From NCBI GenBank assembly GCA_027943335.1, contig BSBK01000876.1, positions 802,501 to 866,500 of the forward strand: DNA of 64,000 nucleotides. Direction: 5' to 3'. This document shows positions 1 to 10,384 of the stretch, in pieces. Each line of letters begins with the position of its first letter. Within the stretch, counting starts at the first letter, position 1. The position numbers were made by a program, and so were the translations under genes. Origin of the DNA: Chamaecyparis obtusa (Eukaryota; Streptophyta; Pinopsida; Cupressales; Cupressaceae). The notes under the pieces were generated by a model. The model did not search any database. It saw nothing but the letters and a program-made list of their open reading frames with translations, and had not been told where the DNA came from.

Positions 1-30
1 AACAGAGGAACCACTTCAAAGGTCACAACA

Positions 31-411
31 CTATAGGACCTTAGTAACAATCACAACAAAACTATCTTGAGTAGATTTGTTAGTTGCAACACCAAGGGAA
101 GAGCAAAAAGTTGTCTCATTCTCCTCAACCACCATCGTAATGGGATTAACAAAAATGGGGGAAGATCCCATGTTCTCCTGAAGAAGTGGTAAAATTTCTC
201 CTTCCTCTAGGGTATCCAACGATCTTGACTTCATTTCCCTACTCCCACTCTCTTTCAAAATAGAGCCTGGGGATTTCAGTAAATCAGACACATCTTTGAT
301 GAAAGAGTAATCTTCAAAACCATCAGGGATTGGTTTACAAATTTTCTTAGTAGACTCAATAGGCTCTTGAGATTTTATCACTACAAGCAGGGAGAAGAAT
401 TTCTCATTCAT
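31..411 (-). pseudogene. Acidic, serine-rich ORF, possible LINE ORF1 tail
   Basis: An open frame of 126 codons that I do not recognise. It is hydrophilic, with an acidic run (EEGEILPLLQE) and several Ser/Lys-rich stretches, like the low-complexity tail that follows the DUF4283 and zinc-knuckle region in plant LINE ORF1 proteins. It lies on the same strand as the DUF4283-like fragment at 1667-2029 and downstream of it. That colinearity is the only reason to link them. A repeat at about 485-900 sits between the two. It may equally be a chance frame. Confidence 0.2.
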
Positions 412-484
412 TTATTTCTCATTCATTTTGAGTTCTTTAGGAGCAGGATATTTGCACTCGGTAATAGTGTGGGCATGCTTAGGG

Positions 485-900
485 GTAAAAGTACAAAGTT
501 GTGTCGCACTAGAGGATATTTTTAATGGGTTCGGCTAGATCAGTTTCGGTCAGACATACATGGCGTACATGAGGTGCCATGTGGCGTCGATGTGGCGGGG
601 GGGTTCTGGCCGAAACCCTTCCATGAAAAACTATTTAAACCCCAAAAATGGGTTTGGTGGCTCATTCAAAGGATAGTGTTTGGTTGCTGGGGGGTTCATC
701 CGAACCCCCCTAAGTGGCATCCCATGTGGCAGTCAAATAAGCAAAAAAAGGTGAGTCATAGAAGTTCTCACTTCTGTATCTGAATTCTCTATCAAAATTT
801 AACTTTCTCTAAAATCTAAAAATACCCTTTTGTAGAGCTCGGAGTCAAGATTATGGTCATGTAATTTTTATCATGTTTTGATTTCATATAATATATTATA
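485..900 (+). repeat. Diverged copy of the 6.05-6.54 kb repeat
   Basis: This stretch has the same order of landmarks as 6046-6540 in the inverted arm. It opens with GGGTAAAAG followed by ACAA, continues with a GC-richer part holding 'GTGCCA..TGGC' segments and 'TTTGGTTGCT', and ends with an AT-rich part reading CTTCTGT, then TCAAAAT, TAAAA and a TCGGA block. It lacks the strict ACTCGRCY palindromes of the arm copy and has its own GGGGGTTC/GAACCCCCC inverted pair near 597 and 698. I see no terminal inverted repeats or coding capacity. It is an unclassified dispersed repeat, not a gene. Confidence 0.5.
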
Positions 901-1666
901 AGTTGAAAATACTTCAAGTAGGTATTCAAACATTTAAGAACATGCTCATTTGAAAAATAAATTAAAAATAACAAATCATGTCAAAAAAATAAAAACTTTA
1001 TATTTAACAGTAGAGGAGAGAGTCCTCTTCAAGAATATATAATTTTTTTTTTAATGGTGTAGATTTGATAGGGAAAATTTCACGCGAAATAAAAACTGTT
1101 GATTTCAGGTAACACTAACTTTGAATAGTTAGAACAGATAAAATATATACCGAAATCCAATCTTTCTTTTTTTATTCACTAGCTATACATGTCATCTAAA
1201 ATATATTATGGAATTAGAGGAAAAAAATATTATTTGCATATAGTTTGATCACGCAGATTTTCAACATATTTCAACAATAAAAAAATGGACTTCAAAAATT
1301 AAAAAACTATGTCAATTTTTGTTCAAATTTTGTTTTAAAATTTATAAGCATAAACTTCATCAAATTTTACACACTTCATTAGTTTACATCATCTTCAAAT
1401 TCTAAACACAAATGCCACTTTTATGTCGTTAAAGTTTAAAAATTTGCATGTTGTCGTCCTTTTCCTTTATAAAAGTGTGACATAGGTTTGTACTTGTACC
1501 CTTAGCACATGTCTGACAATAGAGGTAAGTTTTTTGGTAGACTAACGCTTAAGTCCATTTGCCCCAATTTGACTTTAAGGAAATGAACTTGGGGAAAATT
1601 TTATTAATAGCGACATTCACACAAAAGTGGGCAAAAACTAACCTTATCCTAGCAAGAGTGATGGTA

Positions 1667-2029
1667 TCAACAATAACATACTAGCTTAAAAGGTCTCCCA
1701 CCCAATGAAAGTTTTGTTGGGGCCATTCTGTTCAGCTCCATAGAAGGATCAAAACTAGGCTTCCACTTAGCCAAGGAAAGGGAATGTTTTCCATAAGCCC
1801 AAGCACCAAAGAGAGCAAGAATGAGGTCTTCATCAGAGGTAAACCTAAATAGGAACAAGCCCCCTAACATAGGTGAAATGTTGACGCTTCCCTTGATTTT
1901 CCATTTGTCACTAGCCCACTTTTGAACCATGTCAATGGTGGGTCTTTTAGCAAAAAAACTTCCCACTAGAGCCAAATGCATTGTTGAGACGATCTCATCC
2001 ACCATTGTGTTGGGAAGACAAATTTTCAT
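1667..2029 (-). pseudogene. DUF4283-like LINE ORF1 (gag-like) fragment
   Basis: The 120-codon frame has the signature of the DUF4283 domain of plant LINE ORF1/gag-like proteins: 'ALVGSFFAKRPTIDMVQKWASD' leading to a 'WKIKG' block, then 'GLFLFRFTSDEDL', then a W-x-Y/W region and 'LAKWKPSFDP'. In autonomous elements this nucleic-acid-binding domain packages LINE RNA. Downstream, the usual continuation (leucine/proline-rich 'VRLPNLPLEFW' type block, then a CCHC knuckle) is missing: the frame runs out after 'APTKLSLGG'. An upstream frame on the same strand (2097-2345) may be the N-terminal extension, separated by a frameshift. No reverse transcriptase is found nearby, so this is a truncated, dead fragment. 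Confidence 0.6.
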
Positions 2030-2941
2030 TCTTGGCTCAGTAAAAGCAACCTGTGGAGGAAAGAGTCAAAGGGAGTTGATAGCATTATCATGCATTTCAA
2101 CTAGGGAACCCTTCTAATTCGTCTTGAGGGGGGGCATTTGTAATAGAATCATGATTAATGTCGAAAGTTGAGGCCACAAAAACTTTGGTTTCAGTCGAGG
2201 TCTCCTTAGTAACCTCAGGAGTTGATCCCAAATGAGGCATCAACAAACACCTCATGTGTCTCTGCAGGTAGAGTCCTCCCCAAAACCTATTGCCACGACC
2301 ATAAGCATTTTGAAGAAAACAAGGGAGAAATCGTAGGAGTTGCAAAGTGATTTATGGAGAACCTTGAAAAATTGAGATCCAACTCTAGTGCTATATTAGT
2401 TGGATAGGTGATGCCAAATACAATTAAAGATAATTGATGCTAAGCATGTAGCTAGAATTTTTTAAGAATAAGATCCAAATTGATTTTTAAATTTTTAATA
2501 AATTACAATTTTTATATTTAACCTGCTTAAGATATCTTTTTATTTGTTCTTTTCTAGATAGTTAAAATTATCTATGTATTATATGTTTTTTTTGAACTAA
2601 TTTGTAATCAAATTATTAAAAATAATAATACAAACTACTTGTTGAGTTGTCCAAATGATAATTAATTTTTTCATGTTTATACTAATGTAAGTGGTTTCAA
2701 TTATCACATTCTTCATTTTATTTTGTATTATAGGCCCCCATCTAGAAGAGGACTGCCTCCAAAAATTGGCGTATGCCGCTTTGAGTGGCCAAGAAACGAA
2801 TGTGGGACTAAACTAAAAGGCGCTGCACTGCAAATTACAAAATGTATTTCTCAAACATGTGCGAAACACAGACATTTACAGAAGGTCCATCTCCATTTAT
2901 TCTGGTGGCTCTGCAATTGAATGTGCATATGCTCTTCATCA

Positions 2942-3022
2942 GGCAGGGATGGCTCAGTTGGGATAAATCAGAAGGTTGCATGCTCCGTCTACGCTCACGG
3001 GATTCAACTCTCCATGCCTCAG
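2942..3022 (+). repeat. tRNA-derived-like (SINE-like) segment, copy 1
   Basis: The box TGGCTCAGTTGG at 2950-2961 matches the internal A-box of tRNA genes (TRGYNNARNNGG) exactly. About 40 bases on, GGATTCAACTC (3000-3010) resembles a degenerate B-box (GGTTCRANTCC). The segment is bounded by GGGAT and ATGCC-like ends that could be remnants of an acceptor stem. No complete cloverleaf can be drawn, so it is not a functional tRNA. It recurs at 51,743-51,824 and 58,191-58,272. A tRNA-derived SINE head or an old pseudo-tRNA is the likeliest reading; a captured exon is the alternative. Confidence 0.4.
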
Positions 3023-3542
3023 ACTGCCATTTTATGGATAATTTCATTGATTATTAAGTCAATGGGGCGGTTTACAGATGCCTTTAGTATTATTGGACAA
3101 TAAATGTATAATAAGTAGAAGTGGTACTAAACAATAAATTGTAGTATAGTTTAGTGTTTTTTTATAAGGGGTACCAGATGATCTCATATGGTTCTGTTAT
3201 CTGTAGATCAATATTCAGAAAGCTCAATATTGTGGACTACATAAGAATCATGTTATACAATTTTTCTAAGATTTGATTGTGTAAAAAATATTAACATCAA
3301 TGTTTCGGATCACACTCTTTGATCCATCATCAAGATGCAGATGCAAGAGAACAAAAGGAGCAAATTTTTTTTATCTCTTTCCTTTTCAATTTCTTTATTT
3401 CTAGAAAATAAATGGTATATGTGAATAACAATCTAAGAAATTATTCACATGATGATTCAAGACATATAATAGACTAAAAGATCTTTATAGAAGTTAAAAT
3501 TGTTATTGCTTTAAGTGTGATTCTTTATTTTTTATAGGATAG

Positions 3543-4235
3543 GTTGACTAACGTTATAATGTCACAACGAAATGATTATTCTTTTACATAAGATTTTAAT
3601 CGTTTATTGGTTACGTCAAGTGATCTTATAATATCATGACAGTGTGATCATTCTTTGACACACAACTCTATCTTTCACGGGTTTGGTTGAATGATAGTAT
3701 AATACCATGACAAATTGGCTATTCTCCTATGTGTGCTTTTTATCTTTTATGGGTTAGGGTAAGTAATGTTATCATAGCATATGATAAAATTGTCATTCTT
3801 CTACATGCAAGTCTATCTTTCATGGGTTAGGTTAGTGATGTTTTTAATATTATGACAAATTGGTCATTCTTCTAATCTGACTCTTTATTTTTTAAGGGTT
3901 TTGGTAAGTGATGTTATAATATCATATGATAAAATGGGCATGGTTAGGTTAAGTGATGTTACAATATCATGACAAATTGGTCATTCTTCTATATCTGACT
4001 CTTTATATTTTATGGGTTAGGGTAAGTGATGTTATAATATCATATGATAAAATTATCATTCTTCTACATGCAACTCCATCTTTCATGGCTTAGGTTGAGT
4101 GATGTTATCATATAATGACAATTTAGTAATTCTACATCTAACTTTAAATTTTATGGGTTATGATAAGTGGTGTTATAATATCTTCTGATAAAATGGTGAT
4201 GGGTTAGGTTGAGTGGTGTTATAATAACATAACAA
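3543..4235 (+). repeat. 72-bp minisatellite, about 10 units
   Basis: Units begin around GGTTAAGTGATGTTATAATA and continue with a TCAT..AAATTGGTCATTCTTCTACAT part and a CTCTWTCTTTYATGGG part. Unit starts fall near 3543, 3615, 3685, 3758, 3829, 3902, 3948, 4020, 4093, 4160 and 4208: a 70-73 bp period with short 46-48 bp units at the right end. Alternate units share variants (AAGTGATG with TATGATAAAAT; TTGAGTGATG with CATGACAAATTGG), which suggests a ~145-bp higher-order dimer. Copies occur at about 56,985-57,680 (inverted) and 46,190-46,719 (direct). Confidence 0.85.
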
Positions 4236-6045
4236 AACTTATATTCATTCTAGGACTTTGTCACTTTCACAATGAACACTTAGATTAACTCTTGGTCATA
4301 GAATATGTTATTAGCAAACTTTAGTTGTTTAGTTTATAAGTTCTAGAATCTAGGTAACTAATTCAATGATAAAGATCTTCCAAGAAGTATTGTGTACACT
4401 TTTGATTTATTTAGATTCCCATGTTTGACATGAACACATGTGTAGTATCTAATAAAAAGATTAATAATCTTTAAGATATTGAACACAACAATGGTGTTCA
4501 TTGGTACTAAAAAATTACACATTATGATTCAAACTTATAATAAACCTCATAAATGAGCTTAATTGTATAATAGATTTATGTTTAGAAAATCCACAAAGAT
4601 CAATAGTTCATGTTTAGTGCACACAAATGATTACACATAAATAAGTAGGATGTAAGAAACCAACATTTGTTGCATACCTAAGAACATGAGAATAAAGTGA
4701 GGAAGCAAGGCCTAGACAAAACTTGAAGAGAAAATAATGAGAAGAATATATAATTCTTTGTAGATTCTTCAAAATAAAATCCTTTATTCTATTCTCATCT
4801 TTACATTGAATTGTGTAGGCTTTATAATAAAATAAATTTTGCAAGAGAATAATTTAATTAGAAATATGTCATAATACTTGAGAAAAATAAGCCACTTCAA
4901 GTGGGGAAAATTCTAAAAGTTTGAACAATAAGACTAAAATTCATAATGTGATGCTAATAAACTAATCAATGTCACTTATATGTATTATACATGTGTAATT
5001 GGTTCCACAAAATCTATCTTAACTATCTATGTAAGAAAAGAAAAAAAATGATCAATTGATTTAATTAAGAATTTGTGCTAGCCACACACCAACTATGCAT
5101 ATCCTCATGCACCCTATAGGTTATAGTCATGAAATGCCCCCCTCTACATAGGGAATATCCTCAATGTTTATCAATTCCATGGGAGCCTCTACATGAAATC
5201 TTAAACTTCATGTGTAGAATCCTTAACAACAAAATACTTTTATTGAATGAGGTAATTTGTGATTGTTGTAGTACTTGAATTCTTTGTGTACATATGGATA
5301 ATTAAATATAGATCTAAGATTATTCTTTCCTCTTCATCCAACACTAGTACCACATGTTATATAAGGAAATTTTGACTAATTGCCTTTTAAAACAAAATCA
5401 TATATAAAAATGGACATGTCTTTATTGTATAGTTGATATCTCAAGAAACCTCATTCATATATAAAAATCATATTTTTCTTCAAAAACATTTGATTGTATA
5501 GTTGATATCTCAAGAAACCTCATTCATCCACTTTAAAACTTCTTTGACAATGGTGTTGGTTATTTTACATTATTTTATTTTATTTTGTGTCATAGTAAAA
5601 TTCTCCTTGAGAATATAATGTGCATATTGATGATTATTCATGTGATCTTCCTTGGCCTAAACTATTGGTGTAATTTTAAATGGTGATGTGATGGATGAGA
5701 ATAATATCCATCTAATGTATAATTGGAGATATTTTTAAAGAACATGAAAAAATCATTATAAGACCACTCATTAAGACTACTTATTTAAAATGAAACAACA
5801 ATATAAATCTCAAAGAACTTTTAAAAAATATATATTTTTCTCATCTAACTAGATATGGTATGAAGAGTTATGATTAAATCGAGTACCCAAAAAGGAAAAT
5901 AAATTTATCTAAACTTTAGATAGTAAATATAAGATCATGATCACTAATGATTATTGTAAGGAAATCAAGGTACTGAAACAACTTCCTATAGTAATGTTGT
6001 AATATATTATTTAGAAATGAATAATAGATTGTAATATACTTGTGG
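4236..6045. other. AT-rich arm DNA, no gene
   Basis: This is non-coding DNA mirrored at about 55,200-56,985. The only long frame, 4614-4844 on the minus strand, is kept in the mirror copy (56,382-56,612) with few changes. The whole arm is conserved to a similar degree, so this is no evidence of coding. A 50-bp stretch centred on 'TTGATATCTCAAGAAACCTCATTCAT' type sequence occurs twice near 5428 and 5497 with intervening ATATATAAAAATCATAT. Confidence 0.6.
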
Positions 6046-6539
6046 GTAAAAGCACAATTGAGTGTCACCTTTTGGGCTAACTCAAATCACTCGGTCCAGT
6101 TAGACTCGGCCGAGTCTAACACGATTGAGTACACATAAGTGCCACGTGGCACCAAATGGCATCTACGTGGCCTAGTAGATTGGGTCGAGTGGTACTCGGC
6201 TGAGTACGACTCAACCGAGTCTATATGGTATTTTAAATATAAAAAAACATCTCAGGCCCCTCATTTGCACATTATTTGGTTGCTCACAAGGAACCAACCC
6301 CTAAGGGTACTCGACCCAGTAGGACTCAACCCAATCAAACTCGACCCAGTCAGATTCAGCCAAGTCTACCTAGGTGGCATGCCATGTTGGTAGCCAAACC
6401 TCCAAAAACACAAAAAATCAAAATTTTGCACTTCTGTTGTTCCTTTCTCTGATCAAAATAGAAAATGTTAAAAAACTAAAAGTACCTTTTTCTGGATCTC
6501 GGAAGTATGATTCTAGACATATAAATTTTATATTGTTTA
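6046..6539 (+). repeat. Repeat with ACTCGRCY palindrome cluster (left arm)
   Basis: This dispersed repeat opens with GGGTAAAAGCACAATTGAGT. Between 6085 and 6370 it contains at least seven variants of the near-palindrome ACTCGGCCGAGT (for example GACTCGGCCGAGTC near 6104, ACTCGGCTGAGTAC near 6195, ACTCAACCGAGT near 6210 and ACTCGACCCAGT near 6310 and 6340), plus CACGTGGCA/TACGTGGCC boxes. Its 3' part resembles 780-870. The mirror copy is at about 54,720-55,195. No coding potential is evident. Confidence 0.6.
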
Positions 6540-6921
6540 TGTTAGAGTAAAAAAGTGTTTTCTTATTAATTGAATCATATTGATTTAATTATTAAGTCAC
6601 TTATTACCTCTTTCTACTTAAGCTAAACTTTAGGCATATAATAATTAATTATTTTATTAATTATTATTATGCAACTTAGGGTTTTACTTTTTTACATTTT
6701 TTGATCTCCTTTTATAAGGATTGATCTCATAACACTTTGTAACCCTTTTTTTTGACATTTCATTATTGATTGCAACTTTTGTTTTTGCACATCAAGGATT
6801 TCTCCTCCCTCGTGGATCCATACGTTTAGGTCTACATAGTTATTTGCTTCTCTCTCTTTCTATGATAGGTGTTTACATGTAGGTGTTCTTGGGACTTGTG
6901 GGTTATTTTTCATCAACTCCA
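6540..6921 (+). mobile_element. Solo-type copia LTR (left arm)
   Basis: The segment starts TGTTAGAGTAA and ends CTCCA, so it has TG..CA termini, and it is followed after three bases by a primer-binding site. It contains TTTTATAAGG (near 6711) as a TATA-like box and is 382 bp long, typical of plant copia LTRs. The mirror copy is 54,335-54,716 (minus). No gag or pol follows: the downstream 2.3 kb is non-coding, so this is a non-autonomous or internally deleted element. Confidence 0.65.
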
Positions 6922-6924
6922 ATA

Positions 6925-6936
6925 TGGTATCAAAGC
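6925..6936 (+). promoter_or_regulatory. tRNA-Met primer-binding site, mutated
   Basis: TGGTATCAAAGC sits just 3' of the LTR. The canonical plant copia site complementary to the initiator tRNA-Met 3' end is TGGTATCAGAGC. The left copy has one G-to-A change, while the mirror copy at 54,321-54,332 keeps the canonical form. This fixes the LTR end and the element's orientation. Confidence 0.75.
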
Positions 6937-7419
6937 TTTAGATCTTCTTGCCCCTATCCTCTTCCAGAGAGATTCAGTCATGTTTGTCAGATATGCATTT
7001 TTAGAGAGGGTTTCCTATCATATATGGGGGGACCTAATTTTCTGGTCATCTTGACTTCAAATGGACCTCACGGTTGTGTTTACAACATCCAAGAACCCCG
7101 AGATCCATATAAAATTTGTCCAATTTGGACAAAGTTGGAATCTATGGCAAAAAAAAATTGCAATCGGCCCTAACACGGATCCTGAGGTGATCACTATTTT
7201 TTGGAGCACTTCTGGCCCAATCAGACCTCGTAGTTATGTTTGGAGCATCTGATATAGTCAAAATTCATATAAAACTTATCAATTTTGGACAAGTTGATCT
7301 TGGAGGCAAAAAAAATTAGCGTACTCAACCATACGGCCTAGCACGCATTCCAACGTAGTATGAAAATTAAAAAATCATTAAAAAATTTGTAGCAGAGCTA
7401 CCGGGTGACCACTCAGGCT

Positions 7420-7565
7420 CCACCTAGGTGCCACCGCCAATGGGCCACGGTCCTTGCCGGCGTTAACGTCGACAGCCCACTGTAACCACCGCGGTCACCA
7501 CCGATGGGCCACGGTAACCGCCACAGTCACCACTGGAGGTAACCACCACGGTGCCTGGCAGCTAC
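7420..7565 (+). repeat. GC-rich GGTNACC/CCACGG patch (left arm)
   Basis: About 145 bp far richer in G+C than its surroundings. It is built of repeats of ACCACCG, GGTCACC, GGTAACC and GGGCCACGGT (two GGGCCACGGT copies, near 7443 and 7506). The mirror copy is at about 53,750-53,905. It could be a decayed coding repeat or a minisatellite; no frame is convincing. Confidence 0.5.
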
Positions 7566-7639
7566 CCTAACCATGACAATTATCTTTTTCTTGGCTTTGC
7601 ATGATCTTTGAGGCAGTTCAACTGCACTTTCCGGCAGAC

Positions 7640-8240
7640 AGTCCCTATTTTGTGCATAACTTGGGCATCCGATATCAAAATTGAGAGAACGAGATATCAC
7701 CGGAAAGGTAATTATGAGACAGATCATAATTTTTTGGTGTGGTTTCTTGATTTCAAAATTTTGTTGCATTTATTGAAGTCAAAGATAGAGGTTTCTTTGT
7801 TAGCTTGCATCTTAGCACTCATGTGCTCTGGGTTCAATATCTTTTGCATCCGGGCTCTATTTTTGGCAAATGAGATATTGCCGGAAAGCTCTTTTTGATC
7901 TTTTATCAGATATAATAGTTTTATGTGTGATTTTTTCCTTTTTCTAATGTCACCCATCTTCAGATTCTTCTAGACACCTTCTTTGGGCCCTCCAGCATAG
8001 CTATTGGATTTTTGCTCATATCTCGAGCATATGGTGTCAAAATTTTGCAAACAAGATATCGTCGGAAAGAGGATTCTGAGATCTTTGCAGATCTGCAAGT
8101 TTTATTTTTTATTTTTTGATGGTGTTTTTCATTTCCAAATCTAGATGTTCAGTTTTGCACTTCGGGAGCTCTTATATCTTCCTCATCCAAACTCCATTTT
8201 TGGGAAATGATATATCATTGGAAAGCTTGTTCTGAGAGAT
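7640..8240 (+). repeat. Degenerate 181-bp tandem repeat, four units
   Basis: A conserved core, GAGATATCRYCGGAAAG, recurs at 7691-7707, 7872-7888, 8053-8069 and 8209-8225, giving spacings of 181, 181 and 156 bp. Each core is preceded about 30 bases earlier by a CATCCGR..TCAAAATT or CTCCATTTTTGG element and followed by a TTCTGAGA/GATCTTT element. The flanking parts are strongly diverged. Mirror copies lie in 53,090-53,690. Even spacing with selective retention of one core distinguishes it from a random AT-rich tract. Confidence 0.65.
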
Positions 8241-9344
8241 TTTCAATGTTGTAAGTCATTTTTCTAGATTTTTCTCTAGGTTCATTTTATTCAGATTCTT
8301 GCATTTTTGCAGTCTGGTGGATATCTTGGATATTTGAGGTCCTGGGATCTCTTCCCTTTAAAGGAATGAATCATCTTAGGTTGTTCTTTTGTTTTAGCAA
8401 CCTTCGCTCTTCTTTGAGCAGTGTATACTTCATTTTTGTAGCATTTTTTTTTATGCACACGTACTGAGATAAATGTGCCATTCTATTGCATGATGGGATC
8501 TTGCACATGTTCTCTCTATATGTACTCGCACTCCATTATAAAGTGCTAGGGGGTTTTGATGGTTGCCTTTGTTTTCCATCTTCTTTTGTCATGTGAGTGT
8601 TCCTCCAATGACATTAGCCTTAAGTATCTCTATTTGTGTTTGTACTCTCTCTACACATTCGATGTTTCAGATTCTTATTCATCACGTAGTTCATATTGGA
8701 TGATCTTTTTAGTGTACCTTTCATTACTCCCTTGTCAGTAGTATGGGGGGTTTCTACTATTGGTTCTACTACTTTCTTATTTCGATAGTGTAAGCTATGT
8801 ATTCAGTATTTGATTCTATGTACTAGGGAGTTGCAGTGGTTGGGTACCTATGCATTATGGTGAGATGGATCATTTACCATATGGACACTCTTTTCTTTCC
8901 TATTTTGGATGCACTCTTCCAGCTCTGATTGTTTAGCTCTTCAAACTTTTGGTGTTTATGCCATCTGTATCTTTGAGTTCAGGTGTTTGCCTTTGTTTCC
9001 CTCCTAATTTTAGTAGTGTCATTTTAGGGCACTCGTGCAGATTATAGTCTTCTCTACCGGGTCATATGTCTGTGGAGGATCTTCAGATCATCAGTTTCTT
9101 CTTGACAAAGTTTGTAGTTTCATGCTTCAGTGATGTTGTACATGTTCATCTTTGTTCCTATTTTCTAGAACATTCCTAGTTTTGGAGGCTTCTTTAGTCT
9201 ATTACACATTCAGTTACTAATGGCAGTCTCTTCGCCCTACATTACCTGAAGAAATGAATGTGGGACTAAAATGAAAAGCACTACAAACTGCAAGAAGCAT
9301 TTCTCAAACCTATGCGAAACACAAACAACAAGTGGAATACAATA

Positions 9345-10362
9345 TTTATGCACCCTAAAATGGTTGCCTAGACTTTGGGCCCCCATTTCTCAATTTATCA
9401 AATCCCTGAATCAATATTTTCAAATATCAACAATATCAATTGTATCAATTTTCTTGGTCAAATCATAATCAATTCAATATTTCCTAAGGTTTGAGCCTTA
9501 TTTAATTTAAAAGAGAAAAGAAATAAAAATAAAAATCTTATTTAATTAAGAGAACATGCTCCCTTTTAATTAATTAAAAATCTCTTTTAATTAAATAATA
9601 AAATCACTTTATCCTAAGCCTTTATTTAATTAAAAGGAATTTCCTCCCCTTTTATTTAAATAAAAAATCTCCACTTTTCTTCTTATCCTATGTTGCACAA
9701 ATAAAACATTATTCTTATTTTATAAAAAGGGAAAAAAACACTTTTTGTCTTATGTGGGACACAAAAGTCAACTCTTATTTTCTCATTGGAGGATATTTGT
9801 GCACAAGGATCGAACTTCTTTTTCTCTCCACCGTTGATTAAGTCTTTTGCCTCTTAATCTCAATGGTCCATTCCTTTTCATTTCCTATAAAAGAAGAGCT
9901 CTCTTCTTCATTTTCACATCTTAAGTTTTCATGCTAATGTTATGCTACAGGTTTTCTAGGTCATTTGGAGCTCTTTAAAGACATTCTACATCCAAGCTTT
10001 GAAGACTTGTTATTGTATTTCATTGTAGTTGCATATTTCCTTTCTTAGTTGCATTATCATGGCATATTAGCTTAGATTTCCTTTTATGCAATAGATTAAC
10101 TTGCATTGTCATATAGATTTGCATTGCATTGCATACATTTGGTTTCATTGGAGATATTGGCATTCTTGCCCTTGTTTTCATTGTGAATCTCTCATTATGT
10201 GGTTGACTAGCAAGGTCATGAGTTTATAGCTCTAGCTGAGAGCAATTTTACAAATCTTCCAACTCCATGTATAGAGAGCTATGGATCGATTTGTGAGGGC
10301 TCATTGTTGAGTTTTCTTGCATGTAAAAATTCATAGAAGTGTGGTCACATTTTTACCATACA
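9345..10362 (+). repeat. Gypsy-1 5' LTR
   Basis: This 1,018-bp LTR corresponds to 23,152-24,131. The family terminus TGTATGCACCC is mutated here to TTTATGCACCC; the 3' end is CCATACA. A TATA box (TATAAAAG) lies at 9886-9893, immediately followed by the self-complementary GAAGAGCTCTCTTC, so the transcript would start with a small hairpin. Several AT-rich TTTAATTAA tracts lie in the first 350 bp. It shares its first part with the gypsy-2 LTRs. Confidence 0.9.
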
Positions 10363-10366
10363 TTTT

Positions 10367-10384
10367 TGGTGCCCACTCTGGGGC
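10367..10384 (+). promoter_or_regulatory. Gypsy-1 primer-binding site
   Basis: TGGTGCCCACTCTGGGGC begins four bases after the LTR end. It matches the TGGYGCCCACYRTGGGGC type used by many plant gypsy elements and aligns with the gypsy-2 site (42,818-42,835). The tRNA species was not determined. Confidence 0.7.

Larger units (their letters stand above)
6937..9248 (+). mobile_element. Non-coding interior of copia-type element
   Basis: This follows the primer-binding site and has no gag, protease, integrase or reverse transcriptase frame. It contains paired stretches ending 'CATATAAAATTTGTCCAATTTGGAC' and 'CATATAAAACTTATCAATTTTGGAC' (near 7110 and 7268), a GC-rich patch (7420-7560), the 181-bp repeat (7640-8240) and T-rich DNA with 'TCTTTTGTTTTAGCAACC' type tracts. 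This is what a LARD-like non-autonomous element would look like, but no 3' LTR in the same orientation was found before 9248, so the right end is undefined. Confidence 0.45.
2723..9344 (+). repeat. Left inverted arm, outer part
   Basis: This 6.6-kb block is present in reverse complement at 51,966-58,497. Both copies share, in order from the outside: the block with 'GAATGTGGGACTAAA', the tRNA-like segment, the 72-bp minisatellite, the ACTCGRCY palindromes, the copia-type LTR with primer site, the GC-rich patch and the 181-bp repeat. In compared stretches the two arms agree at roughly 95% with small indels. The first ~500 bp of the unit recurs in the same orientation at its inner end (from about 9249 here, 51,480-52,065 on the right), so the unit is itself bounded by direct repeats. 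The left copy is cut at 9344/9345 by the gypsy-1 insertion. No intact gene lies within. Confidence 0.93.

Noticed and set aside
31..2029. A host gene running on the minus strand
   Set aside because: The only recognised domain is DUF4283-like, typical of LINE ORF1. Separate frames, a repeat in between and no splice-consistent layout argue for transposon debris.
2950..3010. Functional tRNA gene
   Set aside because: The A-box is perfect, but the B-box is degenerate and no complete cloverleaf or anticodon stem can be drawn.
4614..4844. Frame conserved between both arms (also 56,382-56,612)
   Set aside because: The whole arm is conserved at a similar level, so conservation is not evidence of coding; no domain is recognised.
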